This document shows, one piece after another, positions 31,081-40,723 of a stretch of 64,000 nt of DNA. A model generated the notes under the pieces. It saw only the letters and a program-made list of their open reading frames with translations. It was not told the DNA's origin and did no database searches. A program made the position numbers and the translations under genes. Position 1 is the stretch's first letter, and each line of letters opens with the position of its first letter. Source of the DNA: Kutzneria kofuensis (GTDB lineage: Bacteria > Actinomycetota > Actinomycetes > Mycobacteriales > Pseudonocardiaceae); NCBI RefSeq assembly GCF_014203355.1, contig NZ_JACHIR010000002.1:124001-188000 (forward strand). Reading direction: 5' to 3'.

Positions 31081-32106
31081 TTGAACATCGGAGAGATCGC
31101 CCGCCGGGCCAACGTGTCGCGGAGCACGGTGTCCTACGCGCTGAGCGGCAAGCGACCGGTGTCCGAGGCCACCCGCCGGAAGATCCAACAGGTGGTCGAC
31201 GAGTTGGGCTATCAACCCAACGCCAGCGCCCGGGCGCTGGCCAACGGCCGCACCGGCACGCTCGGCCTGGTGTTCCCGCCGGCGGTGGGCCACCACTACA
31301 CGGCGATGCAGCTCGACTTCATGGGCAGCCTGGCCGACGCGGCCGCGGCGCACGAGCACGACGTGCTGCTGTCGACCGCCGGGCTGGACAGCGTGACGTC
31401 GCTGCGGCGGTTGCTGGCCGAACGCCGTGTCGACGGGGTGATCCTGATGGAGGTCCGACTGGCCGACGAGCGCATCGAGTACCTGCTCGAGGCCGACTTC
31501 CCGTTCGTCACCATCGGCCGCACCGACGCGGCGGACCGCACCAGCTGGGTCGCGGTGGACCACCGGGCGCTGGTCACCGCGTGCGTCGATCACCTGGCCG
31601 ACCTGGGGCACCGCCGGATCGCCCTGGTCAACCGGCCGGAACGGTTGCTACGGGTCGGATACGAGTCGGCCCAGCGCGGGCTCGACGGTTTCCGCCGGGC
31701 CATGGCGGCCCGTGGCCTCACCGGCCGGCACTACCCCTGCGACGACGACGCCGCGTCCGGCCACGCCTGTGTCGAACGGATCCTCGCCGACGATCCGGCC
31801 ACCACCGCACTGGTCACGCTGAACGAGGCGGCGCTGGGTGGCCTGTACCGAGGGCTGGCGGGTGCCGGCCGCACGGTGCCGCGCGACTTCTCCGTCGCCG
31901 GCGTGGCGCTGCCGCACTGGGCCCAGATGGTGACGCCGCAGCTCACGGCGGCCGACGTGCCCGCGGCGGAGCTGGGTCGGCTGGCGGTCGACCTGCTCGT
32001 GGCGCGACTCGCCGATCCGGCCGGTCCATCCGGGCATCACCTGCTCACGCCTCCCGTCTCACTGCGGGGCAGCACCGGCCCGGCGCCGCTTCCACTGTCC
32101 TCCTGA
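31081..32106 (+). CDS. LacI-family regulator of the downstream ABC/glycosidase operon
   Basis: A 341-residue repressor. The helix-turn-helix is IGEIARRANVSRSTVSYALS, followed by KRPVSEATRRKIQ and the hinge PNASARALA, then a sugar-binding core ending LLVARLADP. The start is taken as TTG 31081, because GGGGAGC precedes it and homologues begin (M)NIGEIA; GTG 31066 and ATG 31051 are in frame but would put the second operator inside the gene. It probably represses itself and the genes to 40307 through CGAACCGGTTCG and is relieved by an imported oligosaccharide. Confidence 0.9.
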   Translation: MNIGEIARRANVSRSTVSYALSGKRPVSEATRRKIQQVVDELGYQPNASARALANGRTGTLGLVFPPAVGHHYTAMQLDFMGSLADAAAAHEHDVLLSTAGLDSVTSLRRLLAERRVDGVILMEVRLADERIEYLLEADFPFVTIGRTDAADRTSWVAVDHRALVTACVDHLADLGHRRIALVNRPERLLRVGYESAQRGLDGFRRAMAARGLTGRHYPCDDDAASGHACVERILADDPATTALVTLNEAALGGLYRGLAGAGRTVPRDFSVAGVALPHWAQMVTPQLTAADVPAAELGRLAVDLLVARLADPAGPSGHHLLTPPVSLRGSTGPAPLPLSS

Positions 32107-32156
32107 CACCTTCCGGCCCGCCTCCCCACGCACTCCCCCGAGGAAGGGAACCCGCC

Positions 32157-33380
32157 ATGAAGACCTCCAGACGCCTCACCCTGGTCGCCGTCGCCGCGAT
32201 CACCGCCGCCGGGCTCGCCGCCTGTGGCTCGACGAGCGAGGGCAGTTCCGGCACCGACTACGTGGTCTGGGACCCGTATCCGCAGTTCACCGCCGACGCG
32301 GCGTGGGTGAAACTCCTCCAGTCGTGTGGGAGCAAGGCGGGCGTCACGGTCAAGCGGACGGCGTTCGACACCACGGACCTGACCAACAAGGTGCTGCTCG
32401 CCGCCCAGCAGGGCAACGCGCCCGACGTGCTGGTGGTGGACAACCCCGTGGTGTCCACATTGGCCGATGCGGGCGTGCTCACCACGACCGGCGACACCGG
32501 GATCGACACCTCCGGCGCGGACCCGAACCTGCTCGCCGCCGGGCAGCTGGACGGCAAGGCCTACGGCACGCCGATCGGGGCGAACACGCTGGCCCTGTTC
32601 TACAACAAGGAGATCCTGCAGGCCGCGGGCGTGGACCCGGCCTCGGTCAAGGACTGGTCGTCGCTGACGGCGGCGCTGGCGAAGGTCGCGGGCACCGGCA
32701 AGAAGGGCATCACGTTCTCCGCGATCGGCACCGAGGAGGGCAGTTTCCAGTTCCTGCCGTGGTTCTGGGGATCCGGCGCGCGGCTGGACAAGCTGGACTC
32801 CGCCGAGGGGATCGCGGCGCTGACGCTGTGGAGCGACTGGCTCAAGGCCGGCTACGCCCCCAACTCCGTGATCAACAACACCCAGACGACGAGTTGGCAG
32901 GACTTCGCCGCCGGCAACGTCGCCTTCGCCGAGAACGGCACCTGGCAGCTGGCGAACGCCAAGAAGCTGGGCTTCGCCTACGGGACGATCACCGTGCCGG
33001 CCCGCAACGGCGGCGCGGCGCCGGTGCCGACCGGCGGTGAGTTCGTCACGGTCCCGACGCAGAAGGACGCCTCCCGGTACGCCACGGACCAGAAGATCGT
33101 CTCCTGCCTCACCAGCGCGGATAACATCTACGCCACGGACACCACGCTGTCCTACGTCGCGCCGAGCGCCGCCGTGCAGCAGAAGCAGGCCGCCGCCGAT
33201 CCGGCACTGCAGGTGTGGGTCGACGCCGTGCACGCCGCGAAGGGCCGCACCAGCGACAACCTGGGCACGAAGTACCCGAAGATCTCCGAGCAGATGTGGA
33301 CCGCCGTGCAGGCCGCGCTGTCCGGGTCGAAGTCGCCGGCCGCGGCGATGCAGGCGGCGCAGGCCGCCGTGCCGCGGTGA
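32157..33380 (+). CDS. ABC sugar transporter, substrate-binding lipoprotein
   Basis: A 407-residue CUT1-type solute-binding protein. The signal ends in the lipobox LAAC (TAAGLAACGS), so it is a membrane-anchored lipoprotein. The fold is evident from NAPDVLVVDNPVVSTLADAG and ANTLALFYNKEIL. The ATG follows GAGGAAGGGAACCCGCC. It is first of the SBP-permease-permease set and lies 50 bp after LacI. Substrate is unknown but probably an oligosaccharide made by the secreted enzymes nearby. No ATPase is encoded in the set. Confidence 0.9.
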   Translation: MKTSRRLTLVAVAAITAAGLAACGSTSEGSSGTDYVVWDPYPQFTADAAWVKLLQSCGSKAGVTVKRTAFDTTDLTNKVLLAAQQGNAPDVLVVDNPVVSTLADAGVLTTTGDTGIDTSGADPNLLAAGQLDGKAYGTPIGANTLALFYNKEILQAAGVDPASVKDWSSLTAALAKVAGTGKKGITFSAIGTEEGSFQFLPWFWGSGARLDKLDSAEGIAALTLWSDWLKAGYAPNSVINNTQTTSWQDFAAGNVAFAENGTWQLANAKKLGFAYGTITVPARNGGAAPVPTGGEFVTVPTQKDASRYATDQKIVSCLTSADNIYATDTTLSYVAPSAAVQQKQAAADPALQVWVDAVHAAKGRTSDNLGTKYPKISEQMWTAVQAALSGSKSPAAAMQAAQAAVPR

Positions 33381-33387
33381 GGGTCCG

Positions 33388-34338
33388 ATGACCACCGATG
33401 TGCTGCGCGAGACCGGCACCGCCGCGACGGCCCCGGCGCCGGCCACCCGGCGCCGGCGGAACCTCGACCGGTGGGCCGCCTGGGGATTCCTCCTCCCGGT
33501 CACCGCCTACCTGGTCATGTTCTACGCCTATCCGTTGTACCGCAACGTCGACCTCAGCCTGCGCGACTACACGGTCCGCTCGTTCGTCCGGGGCGACGCC
33601 CCGTTCACCGGCCTGGCGAACTACGGGGTCGTGCTGCGTGACCCGGCATTCCTGCCCGCGCTGGCGCACACGGCGGTGTTCACCGGCGTGTCGATCGCCT
33701 TCCAGTACTCGATCGGCCTGGCGCTGGCGGTGTTCTTCCGCCAGCACTTCCGGCTCTCGGCCACGCTGCGGGCCCTGTTCCTGGTGCCGTGGCTGCTGCC
33801 GCTGATCGTGTCCGCGTCCACGTGGTCGTGGCTGCTCAACAGCGACTCCGGCATCGTCAACGCGGCGCTGGGCGCCGTCGGCCTGGGCCCGGTCAACTGG
33901 CTGACCTCGCCGCAGTGGTCGCTGGTGTCGGTGACCGTGGCCAACATCTGGATCGGCATCCCGTTCAACCTCGTGATCCTCTACAGCGGGCTGCAGACGA
34001 TCCCGGCGAGCCTGTACGAGGCGGCGGCGCTGGACGGGGCGAGCGCGTGGCAGCGGTTCTGGCGGGTCACCTTTCCCCTGCTGCGGCCGGTGTCCGCGAT
34101 CACGCTGCTGCTCGGGCTGATCTACACGCTCAAGGTGTTCGACATCATCTGGATCATGACCCGGGGCGGCCCGACCGACTCGTCCACCACCTTCGCCACC
34201 TGGTCCTACCGGCTGGGCTTCGGCACGCTGGTGCCGTCCTTCGGCCCGGCCGCCGCCGTGGGGAACCTGCTGGTCATCACCGCGCTGGTGTTCGGCCTCG
34301 TCTACATCCGGTTCCAGCGGAAGCTGGTGGCGTCGTGA
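33388..34338 (+). CDS. ABC sugar transporter permease (MalF-like)
   Basis: A 316-residue inner-membrane subunit with six predicted transmembrane segments after a basic N-terminal tail (TRRRRNLDRW). The ATPase-docking EAA loop is EAAALDGASAWQRFWRVTFP. A short spacing after the binding-protein gene and a GTGA overlap with the second permease show cotranscription. Confidence 0.92.
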   Translation: MTTDVLRETGTAATAPAPATRRRRNLDRWAAWGFLLPVTAYLVMFYAYPLYRNVDLSLRDYTVRSFVRGDAPFTGLANYGVVLRDPAFLPALAHTAVFTGVSIAFQYSIGLALAVFFRQHFRLSATLRALFLVPWLLPLIVSASTWSWLLNSDSGIVNAALGAVGLGPVNWLTSPQWSLVSVTVANIWIGIPFNLVILYSGLQTIPASLYEAAALDGASAWQRFWRVTFPLLRPVSAITLLLGLIYTLKVFDIIWIMTRGGPTDSSTTFATWSYRLGFGTLVPSFGPAAAVGNLLVITALVFGLVYIRFQRKLVAS

Positions 34339-35159
34339 CGCTGCCCGCGCTCCGGCGCAAGGGAAAGACCGCCCTCGCGCTGCTGCTGACCGCCGTCATG
34401 CTGTTCCCGGTGTACTGGATGGTCAACGTGTCCTTCACCCCGGAGCAGGACATGCGGAAGTCGCCGCCCAGCCTGTTCCCGGTGCACGGCACGCTGGCCG
34501 GCTATCGTGCCGCGCTGGCCGAGCAGTTGCCGTACCTGGGCACCAGCGTGGTGGTCGCGCTCGGCACGGTCGTGCTGACTGTGGCCCTGTCCGCGCCCGC
34601 CGGGTACGCGCTGGCCAAGCTGCGTCCGCGCGGCGCCGGCGTGCTCAACTTCCTCCTGCTGGCCGCGCAGATGATTCCCGGAATCATCATGGCGATGGGC
34701 TTCTACGCCGTCTACCTCGACCTCGGGCTGCTGCGGTCGGTGCCCGGCCTGATCGTCGCCGACTCGACGCTGGCCGTGCCGTTCGGGGTGTTCATCTTCA
34801 CCGCGCTGATGTCGACCATTCCCGACGAGCTGCTGCAGGCGGCGAAGACCGACGGTGCGAGCCGGCTGCGCACCTTCTGGTCGATCGTGCTCCCGATGAG
34901 CCGCAACGCAATCGTCACCGTCTCGGTGTTCGCCTTCCTGTGGGCGTGGTCGGACTTCATCTTCGCCAGCACGCTGGACAACGGCGGCTCACACGAGCCG
35001 ATCACCCTCGGCATCTACCACTACATCGGCAACAACAACCAACAGTGGAACGCGATCATGGCGACCGCCGTGTTCGCGTCGATCCCGGCCGCGGTCATTC
35101 TCGTGCTGGCGCAGCGCTATGTGGCCGCGGGCGTCACCGCGGGCGCCGTCAAGGACTGA
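34335..35159 (+). CDS. ABC sugar transporter permease (MalG-like)
   Basis: A 274-residue permease with six transmembrane segments and the EAA-type loop LLQAAKTDGASRLRTFWSIVLP. GTG 34335 overlaps the stop of the first permease. It ends with the AAGVTAGAVKD tail common to MalG-like subunits. It must pair with a shared ATPase (MsiK-type) encoded elsewhere. Confidence 0.92.
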   Translation: MTLPALRRKGKTALALLLTAVMLFPVYWMVNVSFTPEQDMRKSPPSLFPVHGTLAGYRAALAEQLPYLGTSVVVALGTVVLTVALSAPAGYALAKLRPRGAGVLNFLLLAAQMIPGIIMAMGFYAVYLDLGLLRSVPGLIVADSTLAVPFGVFIFTALMSTIPDELLQAAKTDGASRLRTFWSIVLPMSRNAIVTVSVFAFLWAWSDFIFASTLDNGGSHEPITLGIYHYIGNNNQQWNAIMATAVFASIPAAVILVLAQRYVAAGVTAGAVKD

Positions 35160-35196
35160 CCTCTCCCTTCCCAGCGAACGAATCGAGTGCCGACCG

Positions 35197-36921
35197 ATGA
35201 GCGCCGTCACCGAGTTCTCCGTCCACGACATCCCGTTCTCCCACCACGGTTCCTGGTTCGGCATCTCCCCCGTGCTCGGCCAGCACTCCCGGGCCGACGA
35301 CCTGCACCTCGTTTCGCACCGCACCGGGATGCACGGTGTGCTGCGCCTCGTGCCGGTCGACCCGTCGACCGGGCAGCGGATCGACGCCACGATCCGGGCC
35401 ACGCCGGCCGTGTTGAGTTGGGAGCACGCCGGTGGGCGTGTCGACCTCGCCTACGACACGCCGGACGCCGTGCGCCTGCGCGGCACCGGGCCGGGTCTGC
35501 GGATCGAAGCGGCGGCCAGGGAGCTGACCCCGTTCACCGGAGCCTACTTCTGCCCGGACGCGTCCGGCGGCGGATACACCTTCACCGCCTACGAAACCGG
35601 GCGGCGGTACCGGATCACCGTGCTCGCCGGGCAGGTGGCGGAGGTGTTCGGCGCGCAGGCGCTGGGCGCCGCCGAGCGAGGGCTCACGGTCACCGGGGAC
35701 CCGTGGGAGATCGCGATCGAGGAACTGAGCGGGGTCGGCGCACCCTACCGTGCGGCCCGCGACTTCGAGCAGGTCGTGCGGGCGAGCGCCGACGCCTTCG
35801 CCGGATTCGTCGACGCGGTCGCGCCGTGGCGGCGGGACGACACCCCCGCCGCCGAGCTGGCCTGCTACGTGCTGTGGTCGGCCACCGTGGCGCCGGAGGG
35901 CTTCCTCGGCCGCCCCGGCGTGCTGATGTCCAAGCACTGGATGGACAAGGTGTGGAGCTGGGACCACTGCTTCAACGCGCTGGCCCTCGCACCTGGCGCG
36001 CCGGAGCTGGCCTGGGATCAGTTCTCGGTGATGTTCGACCACCAGGACCCGACCGGCGTGCTGCCCGACTCGGTCACCCATTCCGAGGTGCTGTACAACT
36101 TCGTCAAGCCGCCGATCCACGGTTGGGCGCTGGGCGCCCTGCGGCGGCTGCTGGTCGGACGGCTGGGCCGCGACGAGCTGATCGAGGCCTACCACCGGGT
36201 GGCCCGCTGGACCGACTTCTGGCTCACCTGCCGGCGTGCGCCCGGCGACGCGCTGCCGCATTACCAGCACGGCAACGACAGCGGCTGGGACAACGCCACC
36301 ACGTTCGATCCCGAGCGGGTCGTCGTCACCGCCGACCTGGCCGCGTTCCTCGTGTTGCAGCTGCGTGAGCTGGCCGACCTCGCCGCCGAACTCGGCCTGG
36401 CCGACGACTCCGCCCGGTGGGACGGCCTGGCCACGACCACTCGGAACGCGCTGCTGGACGAGCTGTGGACCGGCGACCGCTTCTACACCCGCGGTGTCCA
36501 CACCGGACAGAAGTGGTCCACCGACAGCCTGCTCGACCTGATGCCGATCGTGCTCGGCGAGCACCTGCCCGGCTCGGTCGGCACGGTGCTGGCCGAACGG
36601 ATCGCCGCGCATCTGACCCCGCACGGGTTGGCCAGCGAGCTGCCCGCGTCGTCGCACTACCGGTCCGACGGCTACTGGCGCGGCCCGATCTGGGCCCCCG
36701 CCACCATGCTGGTCGTCGACGGCCTGCGCCGCGCCGGACACGGCGACCTCGCCCGGCGGGTCTCCGACCGGTTCCGGGCGCTGTGCGAGGCATCCGGCTT
36801 CGCCGAGAACTTCGACGCGCTCACCGGCGAGGGCCTGCGCGACCGGGCCTACACCTGGACCGCGAGCGTGTACCTCCTGCTGGCCCGCGCCCACGTGGCC
36901 GATCACACGCCGAACTCCTGA
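35197..36921 (+). CDS. Cytoplasmic GH63/MGH-like glycoside hydrolase
   Basis: A 574-residue protein with no signal peptide. An N-terminal beta-sandwich (to ~230) is followed by an (alpha/alpha)6 barrel: KVWSWDHCFNALALA, GNDSGWDNATTF (likely catalytic acid Asp), KWSTDSLLDLMPIVLG, DGYWRGPIWAPATML and a C-terminal TGEGLRDRAYTWTASVYL. The layout is that of the GH63/GH37-like group, including alpha-glucosidases and glucosylglycerate or mannosylglycerate hydrolases. It directly follows the permease genes, so it probably cleaves the imported oligosaccharide. ATG 35197 has no strong ribosome site (CGAGTG). Confidence 0.82.
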   Translation: MSAVTEFSVHDIPFSHHGSWFGISPVLGQHSRADDLHLVSHRTGMHGVLRLVPVDPSTGQRIDATIRATPAVLSWEHAGGRVDLAYDTPDAVRLRGTGPGLRIEAAARELTPFTGAYFCPDASGGGYTFTAYETGRRYRITVLAGQVAEVFGAQALGAAERGLTVTGDPWEIAIEELSGVGAPYRAARDFEQVVRASADAFAGFVDAVAPWRRDDTPAAELACYVLWSATVAPEGFLGRPGVLMSKHWMDKVWSWDHCFNALALAPGAPELAWDQFSVMFDHQDPTGVLPDSVTHSEVLYNFVKPPIHGWALGALRRLLVGRLGRDELIEAYHRVARWTDFWLTCRRAPGDALPHYQHGNDSGWDNATTFDPERVVVTADLAAFLVLQLRELADLAAELGLADDSARWDGLATTTRNALLDELWTGDRFYTRGVHTGQKWSTDSLLDLMPIVLGEHLPGSVGTVLAERIAAHLTPHGLASELPASSHYRSDGYWRGPIWAPATMLVVDGLRRAGHGDLARRVSDRFRALCEASGFAENFDALTGEGLRDRAYTWTASVYLLLARAHVADHTPNS

Positions 36922-36944
36922 CCCTGCCGACCGAGGAGAACGTC

Positions 36945-39900
36945 ATGAGATCGACATGGACCGCCTTGTCGCTGGTGGCCGCCCTCGCCGTGGCCGCCGC
37001 CGGGGTGGCCGGGGCGAGCCCGCCCGCGACCGCGGTCGTCACACCGCACGCCGCCGAGACCCTCGCGGTGGACCTGGGCACGCCGACCGGGTCGTTCCGG
37101 GGCGGCGCTTCCGGTGCGCTGTACGGCCTCTCCGACCAAGGCGTGCCCAGCGACAACCTGATCGCCGGCATGGGCCTCGCCACCGTCGACACCAAGGCAC
37201 AGGACGGCCAGCAGCATCCCGGTTCCGACGCTCTCGAAGTCGCGAAGCCGTTCTTCGCCGGCGGCGGTCGGGACCTGTTCGTGTACATGACCGACGTGTA
37301 CCGCAACTTCCCGTACGAACGCACCAGCTACGCGCAGTACCAGGGATACCTGCGGACCGAGGTCGAGCAGATCCTCGCCGACCCGCACCGGGACCACATC
37401 GTCCTGGTGCCGTACAACGAGCCGGACGGCAACTGGTTCTCCGGCCTGACCACCGACCCGGCCGAGCTGGCGGCGTTCGACGACGAGTGGCTGCAGACCT
37501 ACCGGTTTCTCAAGGGACTGTGGCCGCAGGCCCGGATCGCCGGGCCCAACTTCTACTCCTACCACCCCGACCAGCTCCGCACCTTCCTCGCGTTCTGCAA
37601 GCAGAACAACTGCCTGCCGGACGTGATGACCTGGCACGAGCTGGGCAACACCTCGACGGTGCGGCCGAACGTGGCGGCCTACCGGCAGTTGGAGACGTCG
37701 CTCGGCATCGCGCACCGCACGGTGAACCTGAACGAGTACGCGGCCCGGTACCAGCTCACCAGTCCGGGTCGAATGGTGCCGTGGCTGTCCGCGATCGAGG
37801 ACAGCAAGGTCGACGGCGACCTGCCGTACTGGAACCAGAACGGCACCCTGGGCGACTCGGTGTCGCAGAACAACATTCCGAACGCGCAGTGGTGGCTTTA
37901 CCACTGGTACTCGTCGATGAGCGGCCAGACCGTCGCCGTGGCCCCGCCCCACGGCGACACCGACAACACCCTGCAGGGCGTGGCCACGCTGGACAAGGCC
38001 AAGCGGCAGGCACGGATCATCGTCGGCGGCGGCCCGGCGGGGCCGGCGGATGTCGTGGTCAAGCACGTCGACCCGGCGGTGTTCGGCCGCACCGTGCACG
38101 CGACCGTCCAGGAGGACGACTGGAGCGGCATGACCGGCGCCGCGGCCACCCCGGCCCGGATGTTCGACGGTGACGTGCGGGTCGCCGCCGACGGCTCGGT
38201 CTCCCTCCCGGTCGACATCGCCGGACCGTCCGCCGGCGGCGACTGCACCGCGACCGGTGCGCGGGCCGCCGGACGAGTGGGTGCCGCGTTGAAACTGTGC
38301 GGCAACGGCGAATACGTGAACCTGCCCGCGGGCGTGGTCGACGGGTTGCACGACTTCACCGTCTCGGCCTGGGTCAACCCGGCCCAGAACAGCACGTGGA
38401 CCCGGCTGTTCGACTTCGGCTCCGGCACGAACGCCAACATGTTCCTCACCCTCAACGCCGGCAGCGCGATCCGGTTCGCGATCACCACTGGCGGCGGGTC
38501 CGCCGAGCAGCGCATCGACGGCACCGGGACGCTGCCGACCAACGCCTGGTCGCAGGTCACGGTGACGGTCTCCGGCAACACCGGCACGCTGTACGTCAAC
38601 GGCAAGGCGGTCGGCACCAACCCGAACATGACGCTGCACCCGGCCGACGTGGGCGCCACGACGCAGAACTGGATCGGCCGCTCGCAGTACTCCGCGGACC
38701 CCGACCTGAACGGCAAGGTCGACGACTTCGCCGTCTACGGCCGGGCCCTGTCCTCAGCGGAGGTCGCCGGGCTCGCCGCCGGCCAGGCCGCCGCCGGCGA
38801 CGTCGCCGACTACCGTTTCGACGAGACCGGCGGCGCCGCCGCAGCCGACTCGTCCGGCCACGGCCGCGACGCCACCGTCGTCTCCGCTGCCCAGGAGCCG
38901 ACGTCGATGAACGCGTACCAGATCATCCTGTCCCCCGGCGGCACCGGTTCGTCGTCCCCGATCGACGACAGCTGGCACGCCAGCTACCCGGCCGCCCAGG
39001 CGACGATCACCGGCAGCGGATGGAACGCCAACACCGAGGGCACGCCGAGCAACCTCAGCGGGTTCGCCACCTACGGCGACACCGATGTCGGCGGGCTGCG
39101 CACCGGGTCGGACACGGTCATCACGTTCCCGGTGAACGTTCCCACCACCGGCGACTACACGCTGCGCGTCTTCGCCGGCAGCAACGCCCAGGCGGCCAAC
39201 GTGTCCGGACCGACCAACGTCTTCCTCGGCGTGGACGGCGGCACACCGCAACAGGTGTGGCTGCCCGACGGATACGGCTGGGTGATCTGGAACCACGCCG
39301 ACACCGCGGTCCACCTGGCCGCCGGCGACCACCGGATCAGCCTGTCGACCACCGGCCCCGACGGCGCGGCCACCCACGGCGACGCGATCATCAACAAGAT
39401 CGACCTGCGGTTGGCCGACGCCGCCCGGAATTCGACCGGTTACGAGGCCGAGCAGGCCGATCTGCGCGGCGCCGTGCCGGACTATCACGCACAGGGCCAG
39501 TCCGGCGCCGGCGTGGTCGGTCTCGACCGCGGCCAGACCGCGACGTTCTGGGTGTACTCCGCCTCCGACGGCTATACCGACCTGGCGTTCCGTTCGCGTG
39601 GTGCGGGAACCGCCACGGTTGCCGTGAACGACCAGGCACTGCCCGGAAACCTTGCCGGCGGCGGGGCCCGGTGGTCCACCGACACCGACCGCGTGTACCT
39701 CACTTCGGGCATCAACAAGGTCGTGGTCACCGGCCACAGTGGTCGCGTGGCGCTCGACGAGCTCACCACCACCCCGGTGGACCGCGGCGCGGACATCGCC
39801 ACGTACCAGGCCGAGGACGGCACGCTGACCGGCACCGGCCGCGTGGACACCGGATACGGCCAGGCCCACGGCGGCGTGGTGACCGGCATCGGCGGCGGCA

Positions 39901-40307
39901 ACGCCAACTCGCTGACCATGACCGTGCAGGCGCCCGTGACCGGCACCTACGCCATGACCATCCGCTATGCCAACAACCAGGGCATCCTCGCCAACCACTA
40001 CAACCCCGACCTGATGACCGCCCCCGCCGACATCAGCGTCAACGGCGGGCCCACGTTCCACGTCAACTTCGCCAACACCTTCGACTGGAACCAGTTCTGG
40101 ACCCGCACCGTCCCCGTGCGGCTCACCAAGGGCGGCAACACCATCAGGTTCATCGCCAACCAGCAGTACAACTGGGACGGCACGACCGTCGGCGTCATCC
40201 ACTCCGGCAGCGACGTCGGCGACGCGCTCCGCTCGGACACCGCGCCGAACATCGACCAGATCAGCCTGGCGCCCATGCGGTTGAGCCGCCCGTCAACGGA
40301 TCACTGA
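36945..40307 (+). CDS. Large secreted GH39/GH-A-like glycosidase with LamG and CBM6/35-like modules
   Basis: A 1120-residue secreted protein. After the signal peptide (~1-24) is a GH-A clan barrel: acid/base Glu159 in VPYNEPDGNW and proposed nucleophile Glu264 in VNLNEYAARY. A LamG-like domain follows (~415-590; GEYVNLPAGVVDGLHDFTVS). A DXS-tagged linker (DSSGHGRDATVV) leads to a jelly roll (~640-820). Two CBM6/35-like modules start at YEAEQADLRG (~827) and YQAEDGTLTGTGRVDTGYG (~945). The domain string implies a complex wall polymer. The closest catalytic type looks like GH39, but the family is not certain. A strong terminator follows. Confidence 0.78.
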   Translation: MRSTWTALSLVAALAVAAAGVAGASPPATAVVTPHAAETLAVDLGTPTGSFRGGASGALYGLSDQGVPSDNLIAGMGLATVDTKAQDGQQHPGSDALEVAKPFFAGGGRDLFVYMTDVYRNFPYERTSYAQYQGYLRTEVEQILADPHRDHIVLVPYNEPDGNWFSGLTTDPAELAAFDDEWLQTYRFLKGLWPQARIAGPNFYSYHPDQLRTFLAFCKQNNCLPDVMTWHELGNTSTVRPNVAAYRQLETSLGIAHRTVNLNEYAARYQLTSPGRMVPWLSAIEDSKVDGDLPYWNQNGTLGDSVSQNNIPNAQWWLYHWYSSMSGQTVAVAPPHGDTDNTLQGVATLDKAKRQARIIVGGGPAGPADVVVKHVDPAVFGRTVHATVQEDDWSGMTGAAATPARMFDGDVRVAADGSVSLPVDIAGPSAGGDCTATGARAAGRVGAALKLCGNGEYVNLPAGVVDGLHDFTVSAWVNPAQNSTWTRLFDFGSGTNANMFLTLNAGSAIRFAITTGGGSAEQRIDGTGTLPTNAWSQVTVTVSGNTGTLYVNGKAVGTNPNMTLHPADVGATTQNWIGRSQYSADPDLNGKVDDFAVYGRALSSAEVAGLAAGQAAAGDVADYRFDETGGAAAADSSGHGRDATVVSAAQEPTSMNAYQIILSPGGTGSSSPIDDSWHASYPAAQATITGSGWNANTEGTPSNLSGFATYGDTDVGGLRTGSDTVITFPVNVPTTGDYTLRVFAGSNAQAANVSGPTNVFLGVDGGTPQQVWLPDGYGWVIWNHADTAVHLAAGDHRISLSTTGPDGAATHGDAIINKIDLRLADAARNSTGYEAEQADLRGAVPDYHAQGQSGAGVVGLDRGQTATFWVYSASDGYTDLAFRSRGAGTATVAVNDQALPGNLAGGGARWSTDTDRVYLTSGINKVVVTGHSGRVALDELTTTPVDRGADIATYQAEDGTLTGTGRVDTGYGQAHGGVVTGIGGGNANSLTMTVQAPVTGTYAMTIRYANNQGILANHYNPDLMTAPADISVNGGPTFHVNFANTFDWNQFWTRTVPVRLTKGGNTIRFIANQQYNWDGTTVGVIHSGSDVGDALRSDTAPNIDQISLAPMRLSRPSTDH

Positions 40308-40324
40308 CCACGCGGGCCGGCCGG

Positions 40325-40363
40325 ACGAGGACACTGACCGCTCCCGGCGGTCAGTGTCCTCGT
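40325..40363. terminator. Strong stem-loop terminator after the GH39-like gene
   Basis: Perfect 16-bp stem (left arm 40325-40340, right arm 40348-40363; core GGACACTGACCG / CGGTCAGTGTCC) with a 7-nt loop, 17 bp after the stop codon. Confidence 0.88.
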
Positions 40364-40631
40364 GTCAGGCCGCTGAAAGTTTCAGACGGACATTCCGGTT
40401 CTCAGCGGAATCGGCGCGGCGGCCGGGGACGGCGACGACGCGCCGCACGATCGACGCCAGGCGCGCGGCGGGCCCGGAACACGCTGGCATGACGCCCGTC
40501 CGCTCTCACGCCACGGCCGCGGATCCCTGTCCTGGAGCCAAGAGACGGGAAGCGGCCGCCGCGCGCGTTCTCGAACGGCAGACGCCGGCCCTTGAAATGA
40601 TCTTGGATGAGGGTTTCGATCCGACGGGTCA

Positions 40632-40645
40632 GGTAAGCGCTTTCC
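40632..40645. promoter_or_regulatory. GGTAAGCGCTTTCC operator upstream of GH43
   Basis: Imperfect palindrome (one mismatch) with a central GCGC, of LacI-family operator form. It is identical over 14 bp to a site at 49561-49574 and differs by one base from those at 18567 and 50327. Confidence 0.6.
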
Positions 40646-40723
40646 AACACAGCCGGGCGCCTTCCCACCGGTGACACTCGCGCTCGCTGCGACGCCGAGG
40701 CCATCGACACCAGAGGACGTGAG

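Larger units (their letters stand above)
40308..40723. other. 416-bp intergenic region with terminator and operators
   Basis: No supported gene. It holds the terminator of the LacI-ABC operon (40325-40363), a palindrome CTGAAA-G-TTTCAG (40373-40385), and the operator-like GGTAAGCGCTTTCC (40632-40645) 78 bp before the GH43 start. The 40390-40560 stretch is GC-rich without visible structure. Confidence 0.6.

Noticed and set aside
40354-40674. 106-aa plus-strand frame upstream of GH43
   Set aside because: It starts inside the terminator, has no ribosome site and no similarity that I can see.
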